Assembly: GCA_913056495.1 (NCBI GenBank)
Contig: CAJXMO010000004.1
Coordinates: 1-64,000 of the forward strand
Length of the DNA: 64,000 nucleotides
Reading direction: 5' to 3'
From: an uncultured Alteromonadaceae bacterium
Lineage (GTDB): Bacteria; Pseudomonadota; Gammaproteobacteria; Enterobacterales; Alteromonadaceae
Numbering within the stretch: position 1 is the stretch's first letter; every line of letters begins with the position of its first letter. Both the position numbers and the translations under genes were made by a program. Under the pieces are notes generated by a model that did no database searches, was not told the origin of the DNA, and worked only from the letters and a program-made list of their open reading frames with translations. Shown piece by piece: positions 40,675 to 50,970 of the stretch.

Positions 40675-42609
40675 TTATCCAGCTTTTGAAGTTGTTAACT
40701 TAGCAGCCAAAATACTGCGATACCTTGGGTCGGCGAGACAAAAAGCAGCTGCAACAACCATCAAAATGCCACCCAGCCATATCCAGCGAACGAAAGGTTT
40801 AACGTATAAGCGCACGCCCCAACTGCCATCATCCAAAGATTCACCTAACGCGACATATAAGTCGCGCCAAAGGCCTGCGTCTATACCGGCTTCTGTCATC
40901 ACATTAGACTGAACATTGTAATATCGCTTCTCAGCATGCAAATGAACCTGACTATTGCCTTTAACCACTTCAAATTCGCCCATATAAGCAGAATAATTAG
41001 GGCCTTTGACAAAATCGATTGATTCAAACGTAAAGTCATAGCCCTGAATATTAACGGATTCACCCGGTTTCATTCTCAAATTTTTCTCAACCGTTGAAAA
41101 TTGTGTCACTGCAATACCAATAATCAGAACAGCAAACCCTAAATGGCCAAATACCATACCCCAGTGCGACAGGCTCAATTTTTTAACGGATTTGTTTTTA
41201 ATCACCTCAAGTAAGGTCAGGCAAATAATCCAGGATGCCAGCACAATCCCGCTCATTGTTAGCGCACTGTCTAATGCTAGCGGTAAATAAAATGTCAGAC
41301 TCAATAACAAAGTCAGAACCAGTCCAGTAAACAGGGTTTTATTATGGCGAGATAACTTATCCTGTTTCCAGCGAATGAGCGGTGCGATACCCAGTACAAT
41401 CGAAAAAGGAATAAACCAGATTGAACTGATTTGATTAAAGAAAGGCGCACCAATTGAAATCGAGCCAAGTCCGAGTTCTTTATGCACCAATGGCAATAAA
41501 GTCCCAAGCAGCACGACAACCAGAGCGACAACCAATAATACATTGTTGATAAACAATAACACTTCGCGTGAGAACAACTTATATCTGTGTGTACTCACCA
41601 CTGTCGAGGCGCGCATCGCATATAAAGTAAGAGCGCCGCCTATTACGATTAACAAATAAATCAGGATAAACAGGCCTCGGGTCGGATCGCTTGCAAACGC
41701 ATGCACAGAAACCAAAATACCCGAGCGAACTAAAAAAGTGCCTAACAGACTCAGTGAAAAAGCTGAAATAGCTAAGAGTACAGTCCAGCTTTTAAATGCG
41801 CCGCGTTTTTCAGTCACCGATAGCGAGTGGATCAGTGCAGTACCCGCAAGCCAAGGCATAAATGAAGCATTTTCGACCGGGTCCCAGAACCACCAGCCAC
41901 CCCAGCCAAGCTCATAATAGGCCCACCAGCTTCCCAGCGTAATCCCCATGGTTAAAAACCCCCATGCAGATAATGTCCATGGACGAGACCAACGAGCCCA
42001 GGTCGCATCTAATTTACCGCTAATTAATGCAGCAACGGCAAATGCGAAAACGACAGAAAAACCAACATAGCCCATATATAACATAGGCGGATGGATAATT
42101 AACCCAAAGTCTTGCAGCAATGGGTTTAAGTCACGCCCGTCAACTGGGAAGTTAGGGAAAGTACGCTCAAACGGGTTAGACGTAAACACCACAAAAGCAA
42201 TAAAACCAACAGCAATCATGCCCATCACAGCCAAGACTCGAGCGATATCCACATCATCTAAACTGCGACTGAAAATAGCAACTGCAGTTGTCCATAACGA
42301 AAGGATCCAAACCCAGAGTAATAATGAACCTTCATGAGCGCCCCATAAAGCAGATAAACGATAATACCAAGGCAACTGAGTATTTGAGTTCATCGCAACA
42401 TAAGTCACAGAAAAATCATTAAAATAAAACGCCCAGGCCAGACAAATCATGGCTAGGGTTAATAAAGCAAAATTGGCATAAACCAGAGGTTTAGCCAACG
42501 CGGTTAAATCTGCGTTATTTTTTTGGGCTCCAATCAAAGGTAAAACAGACTGGCAACAGGCAAAAACTAAAGCGATTAGCAGCGCAAAGTGACCTATCTC
42601 TGGGATCAT
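40675..42609 (-). CDS. ccmF: Heme lyase subunit CcmF
   Basis: This 644-residue integral membrane protein has about 14-15 helices and the tryptophan-rich heme-handling motif WGGWWFWDPVENASFMPWL in the first half. Further CcmF stretches are seen (LPWYYRLSALWGAHEGSLLLW; DFGLIIHPPMLYMGYVGFSV, with a likely heme-ligand His). It joins heme to apocytochrome c together with CcmH/CcmI. Length is normal for the family. The start overlaps the ccmE stop by one base (TAATG). Confidence 0.95.
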   Translation of the reverse strand: MIPEIGHFALLIALVFACCQSVLPLIGAQKNNADLTALAKPLVYANFALLTLAMICLAWAFYFNDFSVTYVAMNSNTQLPWYYRLSALWGAHEGSLLLWVWILSLWTTAVAIFSRSLDDVDIARVLAVMGMIAVGFIAFVVFTSNPFERTFPNFPVDGRDLNPLLQDFGLIIHPPMLYMGYVGFSVVFAFAVAALISGKLDATWARWSRPWTLSAWGFLTMGITLGSWWAYYELGWGGWWFWDPVENASFMPWLAGTALIHSLSVTEKRGAFKSWTVLLAISAFSLSLLGTFLVRSGILVSVHAFASDPTRGLFILIYLLIVIGGALTLYAMRASTVVSTHRYKLFSREVLLFINNVLLVVALVVVLLGTLLPLVHKELGLGSISIGAPFFNQISSIWFIPFSIVLGIAPLIRWKQDKLSRHNKTLFTGLVLTLLLSLTFYLPLALDSALTMSGIVLASWIICLTLLEVIKNKSVKKLSLSHWGMVFGHLGFAVLIIGIAVTQFSTVEKNLRMKPGESVNIQGYDFTFESIDFVKGPNYSAYMGEFEVVKGNSQVHLHAEKRYYNVQSNVMTEAGIDAGLWRDLYVALGESLDDGSWGVRLYVKPFVRWIWLGGILMVVAAAFCLADPRYRSILAAKLTTSKAG

Positions 42610-43115
42610 TAATAGGCTCCTGATGCGTCTGGTTTGGCAAGTGCGGGATTGTTTTCAGGCTTAACGTGTTTAATCCCTTTCATAGCCTCGGCTAAATCAG
42701 GTGGCATGTATTCTTCATCGTGTTTAGCGAGGACTTCAAACGCTTCTACCTGAGTTGGCGTGCGTAAATAACCATTAGCAACTATGCCTTGCCCTTCCCT
42801 GAATAAATCCGGCAGTATGCCATCGTATACAATTGTAATATTTTGTTTGGACTGTGCATCAGCCAGTTCAAACTGAACATTTAAATCATTGCCCAAACGT
42901 TTTACGCTGCCTTCAACCACCATACCGCCAATTCTCAGTCTCTGACCTATCTGTGGCTTAATACCGGTTTCTTTTTTACCGTTTACAATTTCGTTTGGTG
43001 TATAAAATAAATCTATATTTTCTTTTAGCGCATATAAGACCAGACCAATAGTGATGGCTAAACCTGAAACCAAAACTAAAGCGGTATATAATCGTTTCTG
43101 ACGTCTGGGGTTCAT
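42609..43115 (-). CDS. ccmE: Heme chaperone CcmE
   Basis: This 168-residue protein has an N-terminal TM helix (about 9-27) and a periplasmic OB-fold. The covalent heme-binding histidine lies in [13 protein letters not shown] near residue 131, and the [10 protein letters not shown] turn is present. It carries heme from CcmC to CcmF. The gene overlaps ccmD by four bases (ATGA) and ccmF by one base. Confidence 0.94.
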   Translation of the reverse strand: MNPRRQKRLYTALVLVSGLAITIGLVLYALKENIDLFYTPNEIVNGKKETGIKPQIGQRLRIGGMVVEGSVKRLGNDLNVQFELADAQSKQNITIVYDGILPDLFREGQGIVANGYLRTPTQVEAFEVLAKHDEEYMPPDLAEAMKGIKHVKPENNPALAKPDASGAY

Positions 43116-43318
43116 AAACTCATCTCCGACTGGTGTTGTTTTCTGGCCTGTTTAATCACTTCTTGTTGTTTAATTTCTTCAAGGATTTGCTTTCGCTGAT
43201 GTTTAGACCAAAGCCATAACACAATACCTAATAACAAACTCAAACCATATGAAAGCCACACATAAAACGCATAACCATTCATACTTAAAAAATCGGAAAA
43301 AGATTCAAATACGCCCAT
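43112..43318 (-). CDS. ccmD: Heme exporter protein CcmD
   Basis: This 68-residue small membrane protein has one TM helix (about 15-37, [21 protein letters not shown]), a positive C-terminal part ([15 protein letters not shown]) and the [12 protein letters not shown] segment usual for CcmD. It stabilises the CcmABC-CcmE complex. It is placed between ccmC and ccmE as expected, and overlaps ccmE by four bases. Confidence 0.9.
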   Translation of the reverse strand: MGVFESFSDFLSMNGYAFYVWLSYGLSLLLGIVLWLWSKHQRKQILEEIKQQEVIKQARKQHQSEMSL

Positions 43319-43324
43319 AATCTC

Positions 43325-44056
43325 TTACTTATTAATCTGTAATACCCACTTTCTATGACTTTCACTTCTTAATACTTCTGTTGCAAACCTATATGCGGTT
43401 AATGCCATAAAAAATAGCATGCAAGCAAAAATATTTATCAATAAAGGCCATAACATCTCACCGGCTATCGATGGTTTATCAAACTTGGTAATGCTTGCGC
43501 CCTGATGTAATGTGTTCCACCACTCGACCGAATAATGAATAATAGGCACATTGATCATGCCTATCACAGACAAGATGCAAGCCGCTTTTGCGCCATAACG
43601 TTTATCATCAAAGCTATGAAATAATGCAAATACGCCTAAATATAAAAACAATAAAATCAGTTCAGAGGTTAATCTGGCATCCCAGACCCACCAGGCACCC
43701 CACATGGGTTTTCCCCACAAGGCCCCGGTAAACAAAGCAATTGAGGTAAATACAGCTCCGATCGGAGCCATCGCGATAACACTCAACTCCATCAGCCGAA
43801 TTTGCCAAACCAAAGCACAAAAGCCGGCAATGCCCATCGACATATAAACACCCATTGACCAAATCGCTGCGGGCACATGAATATACATAATTCGAAACGA
43901 ATCACCTTGCTGATAATCGGCAGGTGCAAACATTAAGCCCCATAAGCTACCGACAAATAAGCCTATAATTGCAACCGGCATTAAATATTTGAAAATAGAC
44001 AGAGAAAGCAGATAAGCCTTTTCAGGTTTTGCGTAAGGATGTAACCACTTAAACAT
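43325..44056 (-). CDS. ccmC: Heme exporter protein CcmC
   Basis: This 243-residue protein has six TM helices and the tryptophan-rich heme-binding loop GKPMWGAWWVWDARLTSELI (about 115-134). It also has the conserved periplasmic histidine segments (RIMYIHVPAAIWSMG; PIIHYSVEWWNTLHQG). It presents heme to CcmE. Six bases separate it from ccmD and nine from ccmB. Confidence 0.95.
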   Translation of the reverse strand: MFKWLHPYAKPEKAYLLSLSIFKYLMPVAIIGLFVGSLWGLMFAPADYQQGDSFRIMYIHVPAAIWSMGVYMSMGIAGFCALVWQIRLMELSVIAMAPIGAVFTSIALFTGALWGKPMWGAWWVWDARLTSELILLFLYLGVFALFHSFDDKRYGAKAACILSVIGMINVPIIHYSVEWWNTLHQGASITKFDKPSIAGEMLWPLLINIFACMLFFMALTAYRFATEVLRSESHRKWVLQINK

Positions 44057-44065
44057 ACTTTTAAA

Positions 44066-44740
44066 TTACCCTAAATTTAATCGTAACGCCTGTGCAGTAG
44101 CAATAGGCGCTACCGTCAATGCAAACACAGCAAGCGCAAACAAAATCAACATGGGACTGGTATAAGGCAATGCCTGACTCGCGGCTTCCTGAGCTGCACT
44201 GGCAAAAATCACAGCCGGAATTAACAAAGGCACAATTAACAGTGCCATCACACCACTGCCCTTTCTACTTGAGACTAATAAAGCACTGGCCAGTGAACCC
44301 AGACAAGTCATTAAAATGCTGCCACAAATCAAGGTTTGCAGCAGAATCCACCATAAACCCAAGTCAAAACTAAAAAACGGTACCAATAAAAAACTGCTTA
44401 AAATAAGCGGTAAACAATAGAGCAACCAAAAACTCACCAGTCTTGCCGTTACGATTAAGCTGCCCGGGTAGCCAGATAAAAAAAGTTGTTCAAGCCAGCC
44501 ATTTTCATAGTCTTCGGCAAACATACGCGGCAGTGCAATTAAAATAGCTAATATGACCGCAATCCACCCCACACTCGGAGCCAGTCTTGCCAGTAATCCG
44601 CCTTCAGGACCAATTGCAATCGGAAATAAAATCAGAACTAAAATAAAAAATAAAACCGGTAACCCTAACTCATGCTTTTGAGTTTTAGCCAATTGCAGGT
44701 CGCGCTTTAGCATTTGATAAAAAAAGTTTGAATAAGACAT
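44066..44740 (-). CDS. ccmB: Heme exporter protein CcmB
   Basis: This 224-residue ABC-transporter membrane subunit has six predicted helices. The PRMFAEDYENGWLEQLFLSG stretch early in the chain is the usual CcmB signature. With CcmA it forms the ATPase that releases heme-loaded CcmE from CcmC. The stop-start gap to ccmA is two bases. Confidence 0.93.
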   Translation of the reverse strand: MSYSNFFYQMLKRDLQLAKTQKHELGLPVLFFILVLILFPIAIGPEGGLLARLAPSVGWIAVILAILIALPRMFAEDYENGWLEQLFLSGYPGSLIVTARLVSFWLLYCLPLILSSFLLVPFFSFDLGLWWILLQTLICGSILMTCLGSLASALLVSSRKGSGVMALLIVPLLIPAVIFASAAQEAASQALPYTSPMLILFALAVFALTVAPIATAQALRLNLG

Positions 44741-44742
44741 GT

Positions 44743-45342
44743 TTAAAACCGATACGTCAAATGCAGATTTTTATCAACTAATTCATCCGGCAGCGTTTGG
44801 TGGCTGGTCACAACAATATATCCGCCATTTTTTTTATGCTTTTCAAACAAACTTGTTAAAACTTCCACGCCTTTGATATCAATTGAGGTAAAAGGTTCAT
44901 CTAAAACCCATAATTTTGCATCCGATTGCCACATTCTAACCAGCGCGACTCGTCTTTTCTGACCTGCTGATAAAAATTTAACCGGAATATCCATTAATCC
45001 ACCAAGCCCGACCTTTTGCAACAACAGCTCACAATCAGCTTGCTGTTGAGTCAACTCAAACCAATGCGCAAGGTTCTGCCTTGCAGATAACCATTCATTC
45101 ACGGCAGGTTTATGACCTATGTACAAAATCTGCTCGCCACAATCTGATATGGGTTGACCATTTAAACTGACTTCACCTTGCTGTAATTGTTGCAAGCCGA
45201 CCAGACTTCGTAATAAAGTGGTTTTGCCAGCACCATTCGGACCGGTTAAATATAATAACTGACCTGATTCGAGCTCAAACGACAATTCATCAAATAAAAT
45301 GCGCTGATTTCTAATGCAAGTTAACTGGTTGGCCGATAACAA
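44743..45342 (-). CDS. ccmA: Heme exporter ATP-binding protein CcmA
   Basis: This 199-residue ABC ATPase has Walker A GPNGAGKTT (about 34-42), signature LSAGQKRRVAL, Walker B LWVLDEPFTSID and the switch histidine TSHQT. The start is TTG at 45342, because an in-frame stop lies a few codons upstream and the protein then aligns with the start of known CcmA (MLSANQLTC). It is the first gene of the minus-strand ccm operon, divergent from the FliK-like gene. The 102 bases between them hold both promoters. Confidence 0.93.
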   Translation of the reverse strand: MLSANQLTCIRNQRILFDELSFELESGQLLYLTGPNGAGKTTLLRSLVGLQQLQQGEVSLNGQPISDCGEQILYIGHKPAVNEWLSARQNLAHWFELTQQQADCELLLQKVGLGGLMDIPVKFLSAGQKRRVALVRMWQSDAKLWVLDEPFTSIDIKGVEVLTSLFEKHKKNGGYIVVTSHQTLPDELVDKNLHLTYRF

Positions 45343-45444
45343 AATAGACTACTATGCGATAGGTTTAAATGGGGTGGAATATTACCATAATCGGATAATT
45401 TAACCACAGCTAACAACACTAACCTTTTAAATTGAACTGCTTTT

Positions 45445-47712
45445 ATGACTGAAAACCCTTATTTAAAACAATTAGCTCAAAATATAAACGCTAACCTGAC
45501 ACACTTAAATAAAGGTGTCGGTCAGCTTCAAAGCCTGCCGAATCAATTCAGGCAGGCGGCTTTAACTAAAGTCAATGAAGTCATTAGTCAATTGCAGTTT
45601 CCGACAGGTCATAAACTTGACGTTAAACTTAATCATCAACAAAAAACTCAGATACAAAATGTAAATCAGGTTGAAGTTCGTTTGCAACAAGATACGCTGA
45701 GTATTCAACCCGTCAGTAAAAATATCCTGCGCCAAACACTCATGTCCCAGCAGATCAATAGTTTAAGTCAACAGGCCAGTGAAAGTTTTGAGCCAAATCA
45801 AAACAAAGGCCAATTAGTTAAAGCTCAGGTTACTCAATCTAATGAATTAAAATTTTTATTTGAGGGTAAAAACTATCAGACTAGCTTGCCTAAAGCCTTA
45901 ACTACTTTAAAAAACGTATTTTTAATCGTGCGCCCTGAAAATAATGCAATCAGTATCCAGTTTGTTAATTCCAGTGAACCACTCCGTCAACTAGCCACTC
46001 AGCTAACAGGGGTACAATCTAAAGAAGGTTTTAGCATTGATAACCAGATTTTTACGCCGATAAAATCATTGCAAACGGGTCAGTATCAGGTTTCGGTACA
46101 GGACGGCAAAGCGATTTTTAAATCTAAATCGGGAGCGCAAACTCAGATTCTTCTGACCGAATTAAGCCGTAAACTGGCAGATTATTTAACCCGTGCCACG
46201 ACAGCCCAAGCGGGTCAGTATCTAATTAAAACTGTGGAGGTGAGTGCCAATCAGGTAAAGCTAAATTTAGCGGGACATGAGATGAGTTTGCCGCTATCAA
46301 AACCTGTCGAAGCTAAGCTCGCTCAATCCGACAAACCATCTTCTGTGCTTTCAACTACGCCTCCCCCAGCGCAAGGCATCCAACTAGCCAACCTCAAAAT
46401 CACTGGGAATACGGCAGCACTGGCATTATCTGACGGGCAACAACTCAAATTTGAACTGCCGGTGCAGCAGCTCATTCAATCGCACTTCTCTCAATTATCT
46501 GCAGAGCCCAAAAAGTTAGTTCAGTTTTTGCAGAACAATCAACTCATTACAGCGAAACAAGCTCAGGTGTTAGCAATGGCCTCAGGTTCACTAAAAGCCG
46601 AAATATCAGCCGATAAACCCTCAGGGCTGAAACTTCAAATATTTGAACAGGCTCATAAACCGATAGAGGTCAAAATCAGTGCAGATCTCAAAAGCCAGTT
46701 AGTCACCAATAAATTGTTTCAACTGGATAATATAGACAATCTAACGGATAAAAGTCTGTTGGCAAAAACAGGGCAAAGCAACCAACTCATTTCTGCTGAA
46801 GGCCTGTTAAAACAGCTTAATCAAACCAGTCAGGTGAACACTGTAACTGCCAGTATTGTGCAGCAACTAAAACAGCTATCACATCAACATTCGCAACCAG
46901 CTCTGGCTCCTAACCTGCAGACGCTGCTTGAGCTCAGCCAACAAAACAAAACTGAATTACCACCTGCACTGACTCAAGTATTAAATCAGCTTAAACAGCC
47001 AGTTTCAGATGAAAGTCTGAGTAAACAAATCCAATCTCAAATTCAGTTGCCGGCAATACTCGCCGGTTTACCGGCATTGAATCAACCTCAGTCAGCAGGT
47101 TTGGCTGGTCAACTGATACAGGCTTTACAACTTTTATTTACCGCAAAGGCCAAGGCAGGGCTGAATAGTCCGACAACAAGGGAAAATAAACCAACGCAGG
47201 CAAAACCAACTGCTAACACTGCATCTGGCAACTTGAATCAAACCACTCAGGATAAACAATTGAGTAGCCTGGCCAATTCAGTAAAACACTTTCAGCTCAA
47301 TCAGCTTAAAAGTGCTGAACAACAATCACAAGGTAACAATCAAATTTTCGCCAGTATTCCGTTTAATTTTAATGGCGAAATAACAGATATTGAGTTATCT
47401 CTGCAGTGTGAACCGGAAGAGGTAAACGAAGAAGATAAAGCGAGTATTAAACTGTGGAAGTTCTCATTAAAGTTTAATCTGGATGATCTCGGTAAACTGC
47501 TCATTAAAGCCGTATTAATCGAAGATAAACTCAAACTTAACCTGTATTGTGAAAATGATAAACTCAACGAGTTAGCACAGCAGAAACTGAGCTGGCTGCA
47601 ACAAAGATTAACCGGGCTCAATATTCAGCTAGAGCAAACTGGGTTTAATCTGGGTAAAATACCACAGCATTTATGGCAGGAATCGGCTATCAGGAGCCAG
47701 TATCGTTTATGA
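45445..47712 (+). CDS. FliK-like (flagellar hook-length control domain) protein
   Basis: This 755-residue, Gln/Ser/Leu-rich protein has no signal peptide and low complexity in the middle. Its C-terminal part (about 630-745) resembles the FliK/Flg_hook domain: FASIPFNFNGEITDIELSLQ, then WKFSLKFNLDDLGKLLIKAVL and LNLYCENDKLNELAQQKLSWL. It starts after the divergent ccmA and overlaps the FlhB-like gene by four bases. It sits outside a flagellar operon, so it may be a paralogue of the true FliK. The assignment to a flagellar role rests on the C-terminal pattern and the partner gene. Confidence 0.7.
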   Translation: MTENPYLKQLAQNINANLTHLNKGVGQLQSLPNQFRQAALTKVNEVISQLQFPTGHKLDVKLNHQQKTQIQNVNQVEVRLQQDTLSIQPVSKNILRQTLMSQQINSLSQQASESFEPNQNKGQLVKAQVTQSNELKFLFEGKNYQTSLPKALTTLKNVFLIVRPENNAISIQFVNSSEPLRQLATQLTGVQSKEGFSIDNQIFTPIKSLQTGQYQVSVQDGKAIFKSKSGAQTQILLTELSRKLADYLTRATTAQAGQYLIKTVEVSANQVKLNLAGHEMSLPLSKPVEAKLAQSDKPSSVLSTTPPPAQGIQLANLKITGNTAALALSDGQQLKFELPVQQLIQSHFSQLSAEPKKLVQFLQNNQLITAKQAQVLAMASGSLKAEISADKPSGLKLQIFEQAHKPIEVKISADLKSQLVTNKLFQLDNIDNLTDKSLLAKTGQSNQLISAEGLLKQLNQTSQVNTVTASIVQQLKQLSHQHSQPALAPNLQTLLELSQQNKTELPPALTQVLNQLKQPVSDESLSKQIQSQIQLPAILAGLPALNQPQSAGLAGQLIQALQLLFTAKAKAGLNSPTTRENKPTQAKPTANTASGNLNQTTQDKQLSSLANSVKHFQLNQLKSAEQQSQGNNQIFASIPFNFNGEITDIELSLQCEPEEVNEEDKASIKLWKFSLKFNLDDLGKLLIKAVLIEDKLKLNLYCENDKLNELAQQKLSWLQQRLTGLNIQLEQTGFNLGKIPQHLWQESAIRSQYRL

Positions 47713-48020
47713 CATCCGACTCTAAAAAACCCAAAACAGCGGTCAGTTTAACTTATCCCGCGCCACAGACGCCCAAAGTGGTAGCTAAAGGTTATGATCA
47801 CCTTGCTGAACACATCATACAAGAGGCGCATAATGCGGGCATACTGGTTCATCAGGATGATGAATTAGCCGCTTATTTAAGCCGGCTGGATGTAGGTAGT
47901 GAAATCCCGCGAGAAATTTATATCATTATTGCAGAGTTAATTGCCTGGTCTTATTTACTCAGAGGCATGGAACCCGATGAGTGGAACAATATTCATAACC
48001 GAGTGGATCACAGGGTTTAG
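47709..48020 (+). CDS. FlhB C-terminal-domain homologue (FlhX-like)
   Basis: This 103-residue protein corresponds to the cytoplasmic C-terminal part of FlhB/YscU: AVSLTYPAP, VVAKGYDHLAEHIIQEAHNA, then DDELAAYLSRLDVGSEIPREIY and IIAELIAW. It lacks the membrane part and the NPTH autocleavage site, as in known free-standing FlhB-CC homologues. Its ATG overlaps the TGA of the FliK-like gene. FlhB and FliK interact during export switching, so this pairing is suggestive. Confidence 0.8.
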   Translation: MTSDSKKPKTAVSLTYPAPQTPKVVAKGYDHLAEHIIQEAHNAGILVHQDDELAAYLSRLDVGSEIPREIYIIIAELIAWSYLLRGMEPDEWNNIHNRVDHRV

Positions 48021-48064
48021 TCTTTTTTAACCCGGATATATAACGAACTAGAGCGTGTTGACGT

Positions 48065-48637
48065 TTAGTGAATCAGATCTAATAGCGGTACTGTTAACGG
48101 GTGGTGCATTTGAAACTTAGATTCAAGATAAATATCATCTGCCGCTACATTAATTTGGTCCGCATCTATCATCACATTCCAACTGATATTTTTGCCAGTA
48201 TGATTAGCCAGCAAATGAATCAATTGAGGCGAGAGCTCAACCATTTGCAATCTGGGATGCTTATTAATGTTTTTAAGCAGCTTACTGACCTTTTCAGGAT
48301 CAGTATAAAACAACCAGACATGCTCAGATTTAGCTTCGGCTTTCTCAAGTCTTTCGGGCAAAAAGTTATCAACTTCTACCCAGTGTTCATATTGAGCATC
48401 GCCTCGTTTAACAAACAAATCAGGCAGTTCACTGCTATTGGATGCACGACCGAGCTGAAATTTATTATCTCCGAGGATGTCATGGCGAAATAAAGTCCAA
48501 CAGAGCAACCTGAGCGCAAAGTGTTCTGCGGGCTCTTCACTGTCGAGCGCAATAACATCGGTTAGATGTAAATATTGCTGTGAATCCAGATGCGAAACAT
48601 TTATATCAGCTTTGACTATGATTGAACTGGCGACCAT
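48065..48637 (-). CDS. YaeQ-like protein
   Basis: This 190-residue protein matches the YaeQ pattern in its opening (IIVKADINVSHLDSQQYLHL), the FALRLLCWTLF helix and the PDLFVKR segment followed by HWVEVDNFLPERLEKA, which is similar to the divergent PD-(D/E)XK-like core of E. coli YaeQ. The ATG at 48637 is preceded by GAGGTGG at good spacing; an in-frame GTG lies 12 bases upstream and overlaps that ribosome site. The function of the family is unclear. It converges with the FlhB-like gene. Confidence 0.7.
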   Translation of the reverse strand: MVASSIIVKADINVSHLDSQQYLHLTDVIALDSEEPAEHFALRLLCWTLFRHDILGDNKFQLGRASNSSELPDLFVKRGDAQYEHWVEVDNFLPERLEKAEAKSEHVWLFYTDPEKVSKLLKNINKHPRLQMVELSPQLIHLLANHTGKNISWNVMIDADQINVAADDIYLESKFQMHHPLTVPLLDLIH

Positions 48638-48798
48638 ACCCCACCTCACATAAGTTAACCGGGTATCGGAAATCTTCTTGTTTAAGTCTACTCTATATTT
48701 TGATACTTACCGCTTTTTACGCACAAAATGTGACTCAGGCTCATTTTTTAAACCTGTCAGCATAATAAAATGACGCTTACTAATTAACAGACAGGTAT

Positions 48799-48825
48799 AA
48801 AAAAAGGCGCGTTAGCGCCTTTTTC
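48799..48825 (-). terminator. Terminator of glnS
   Basis: AGGCGC and GCGCCT arms with a 4-base loop have A-runs on one side and T-runs on the other, and the hairpin lies about 38 bases past the glnS stop. It may also be read on the plus strand. Confidence 0.85.
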
Positions 48826-48862
48826 GGTTGTCATTAAAATAATAAGAAAAACAGCTGTTGCT

Positions 48863-50539
48863 TTAACTTTTGTTTTCTACTTTAGCCCAGCTGTCTCTTA
48901 ATCCGACCGTGCGGTTAAAGACTAGGCTATCATCTGTTGAATCTTTATTATCTTTACAAAAATAACCCGTACGCTCAAATTGAACTGCTTTTTCAGCTTC
49001 AAGTTCAGCTAAACTCGGTTCAACAAAACAGCCAGACAATACAACCAAACTTTCTGGGTTTAATGCATCTGCAAAATTCTCTTCAGCAGCCGGGTTTGGC
49101 ACTTTAAACAATCTGTCATACAAACGCACTTCTGCTGGTTTAGCATGTGCCGCACTCACCCAATGAATAACCCCTTTAACTGAGCGGCCATCGGCAGGTT
49201 TTTTACCCAGCGTATCCGGGTCGTAAGTACAATAAATCGCTGTCACTTCACCGGCATCATTGGTTTCAATACGTTCAGCCTTAATAACATAAGCACCGCG
49301 CAAACGGACTTCTTTACCTAACACCAAACGTTTGAATTTCTTGTTGGCTGATTCTCTGAAATCTTCTTTTTCTATCCAGACTTCTCTAGAAAAAGGCACG
49401 TCACGCTTGCCAAAGTCTTCATTTTGCGGATGGTTTGACACCTCAAGAATTTCAGTTTTATCTTCCGGGTAGTTTTCAATAATGACTTTAACCGGTTCTA
49501 ATACCGCCATTGCACGAGGGGCATTGTCATTTAGATCTTCGCGAATACAGGCTTCCAGCATGGCCATTTCAACCATGTTATCCATTTTAGTTACCCCAAT
49601 TCGCTGACAAAACTCCCGAATTGAACCTGAAGTATAACCGCGACGACGTAAACCAGCCAAAGTCGGCATTCGAGGATCATCCCAACCGTCAACATGATTC
49701 TCTTCAACCAGAGCATGTAACTTGCGTTTGCTCATCACTGTATATTCAAGGTTTAATCTTGAAAATTCATACTGATGCGGTCTGGCTTCAATCGTAATGT
49801 TATCCAACACCCAGTCATACAAACGACGGTTATCCTGAAACTCCAATGTACATAACGAATGTGTGACACCTTCAATCGCATCAGAAATACAATGCGTGAA
49901 ATCATACATAGGATAAATACACCATTTATCAGCAGTTTGATGATGATGAGCAAATTTAATTCGATAAATAGCCGGATCACGCATACACATAAAAGGTGAA
50001 GCCATATCGATTTTGGCTCTTAACGAACACTCACCTTCTTTGAATTCACCCGCGCGCATTTTTTCAAATAACGCCAGGTTTTCATCTACTGATGTATCCC
50101 GGTAAGGGCTGTTTTTGCCCGGCTCTTTCAGCGTGCCGCGATATTCTCGCATTTGTTCTGCATTTAAAAAACAAACGTAGGCCTTACCCGCTTTAATTAA
50201 TTCAACGGCATATCCGTATAGCTGATCAAAATAGTTAGAAGAATAACAAACGTCTCCAGCCCAGCTATAACCTAACCATTTAACGTCATTCTCAATTGAA
50301 TTTACAAAATCGATATTTTCTTTGGTTGGGTTGGTATCATCAAATCTTAAGTTACATTTGCCTTTATAATCTTCAGCAACGCCAAAATTCAAACAAATAG
50401 ATTTAGCATGACCAATGTGCAAGTAGCCATTAGGTTCTGGCGGAAACCGAGTCTGGATCTCAGTATGTTTACCACTGGCCAGATCTTCATCAATAATATT
50501 TCTAATAAAATTGCTTGGGCGAGCGACTGTGTCGACCAT
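48863..50539 (-). CDS. glnS: Glutaminyl-tRNA synthetase
   Basis: This 558-residue class I aminoacyl-tRNA synthetase charges tRNA-Gln with glutamine. It has the HIGH motif [16 protein letters not shown] (about residues 30-45), the KMSKS equivalent VMSKRKL (about 268-274) and the two beta-barrel anticodon-binding domains in the C-terminal half ([20 protein letters not shown]). Length equals E. coli GlnS (about 554). The ATG at 50539 is clear. It is a monocistronic unit with its own terminator; the 430-base upstream region is described separately. Confidence 0.97.
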   Translation of the reverse strand: MVDTVARPSNFIRNIIDEDLASGKHTEIQTRFPPEPNGYLHIGHAKSICLNFGVAEDYKGKCNLRFDDTNPTKENIDFVNSIENDVKWLGYSWAGDVCYSSNYFDQLYGYAVELIKAGKAYVCFLNAEQMREYRGTLKEPGKNSPYRDTSVDENLALFEKMRAGEFKEGECSLRAKIDMASPFMCMRDPAIYRIKFAHHHQTADKWCIYPMYDFTHCISDAIEGVTHSLCTLEFQDNRRLYDWVLDNITIEARPHQYEFSRLNLEYTVMSKRKLHALVEENHVDGWDDPRMPTLAGLRRRGYTSGSIREFCQRIGVTKMDNMVEMAMLEACIREDLNDNAPRAMAVLEPVKVIIENYPEDKTEILEVSNHPQNEDFGKRDVPFSREVWIEKEDFRESANKKFKRLVLGKEVRLRGAYVIKAERIETNDAGEVTAIYCTYDPDTLGKKPADGRSVKGVIHWVSAAHAKPAEVRLYDRLFKVPNPAAEENFADALNPESLVVLSGCFVEPSLAELEAEKAVQFERTGYFCKDNKDSTDDSLVFNRTVGLRDSWAKVENKS

Positions 50540-50970
50540 AAAAGTATAAAACCTCTCTATGTTGCCTGAGTAACAAGTCCGATTTGTTATATGCCCGGCG
50601 TCAATTAATTTAGCTGAGCTGTATCTTATAAAATTTTATCCGGATTGTACCGTATTTTTACCCTAGGTATAGATAATCTAAGGTGAAAAGTTAAAAAATT
50701 AATCATTTGCAGAAATTTAGCAGATAAGACGGTTAATTTAGGTGTTTTAAACGATAAATATTTGTTATAAATGCCGTAAAGTTTATATTTTTAATTAAAC
50801 AGTAAAAATAGACCCTACACCTGATTTAAATATAGCTGCGCGTTAATAACGAACAGCTATAAAAGTGGTTATTCCGGTTTAGCTTAGTCTAAAATAGTAT
50901 TAATACACTTGAACAATTAATCGGGTAATAAAAACTAAATTGTGTTGTATTAGTATATAAAAGGGAAAAA
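50540..50970. other. Divergent intergenic region, glnS / GGDEF-EAL gene
   Basis: No coding frame is seen in these 431 bases. Both genes diverge from here, so their promoters lie in it. A short palindrome TAGATAATCTA lies near 50670. The ribosome site AAGGGA directly before the GGDEF-EAL gene is clear. I could not fix promoter boxes. Confidence 0.55.
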
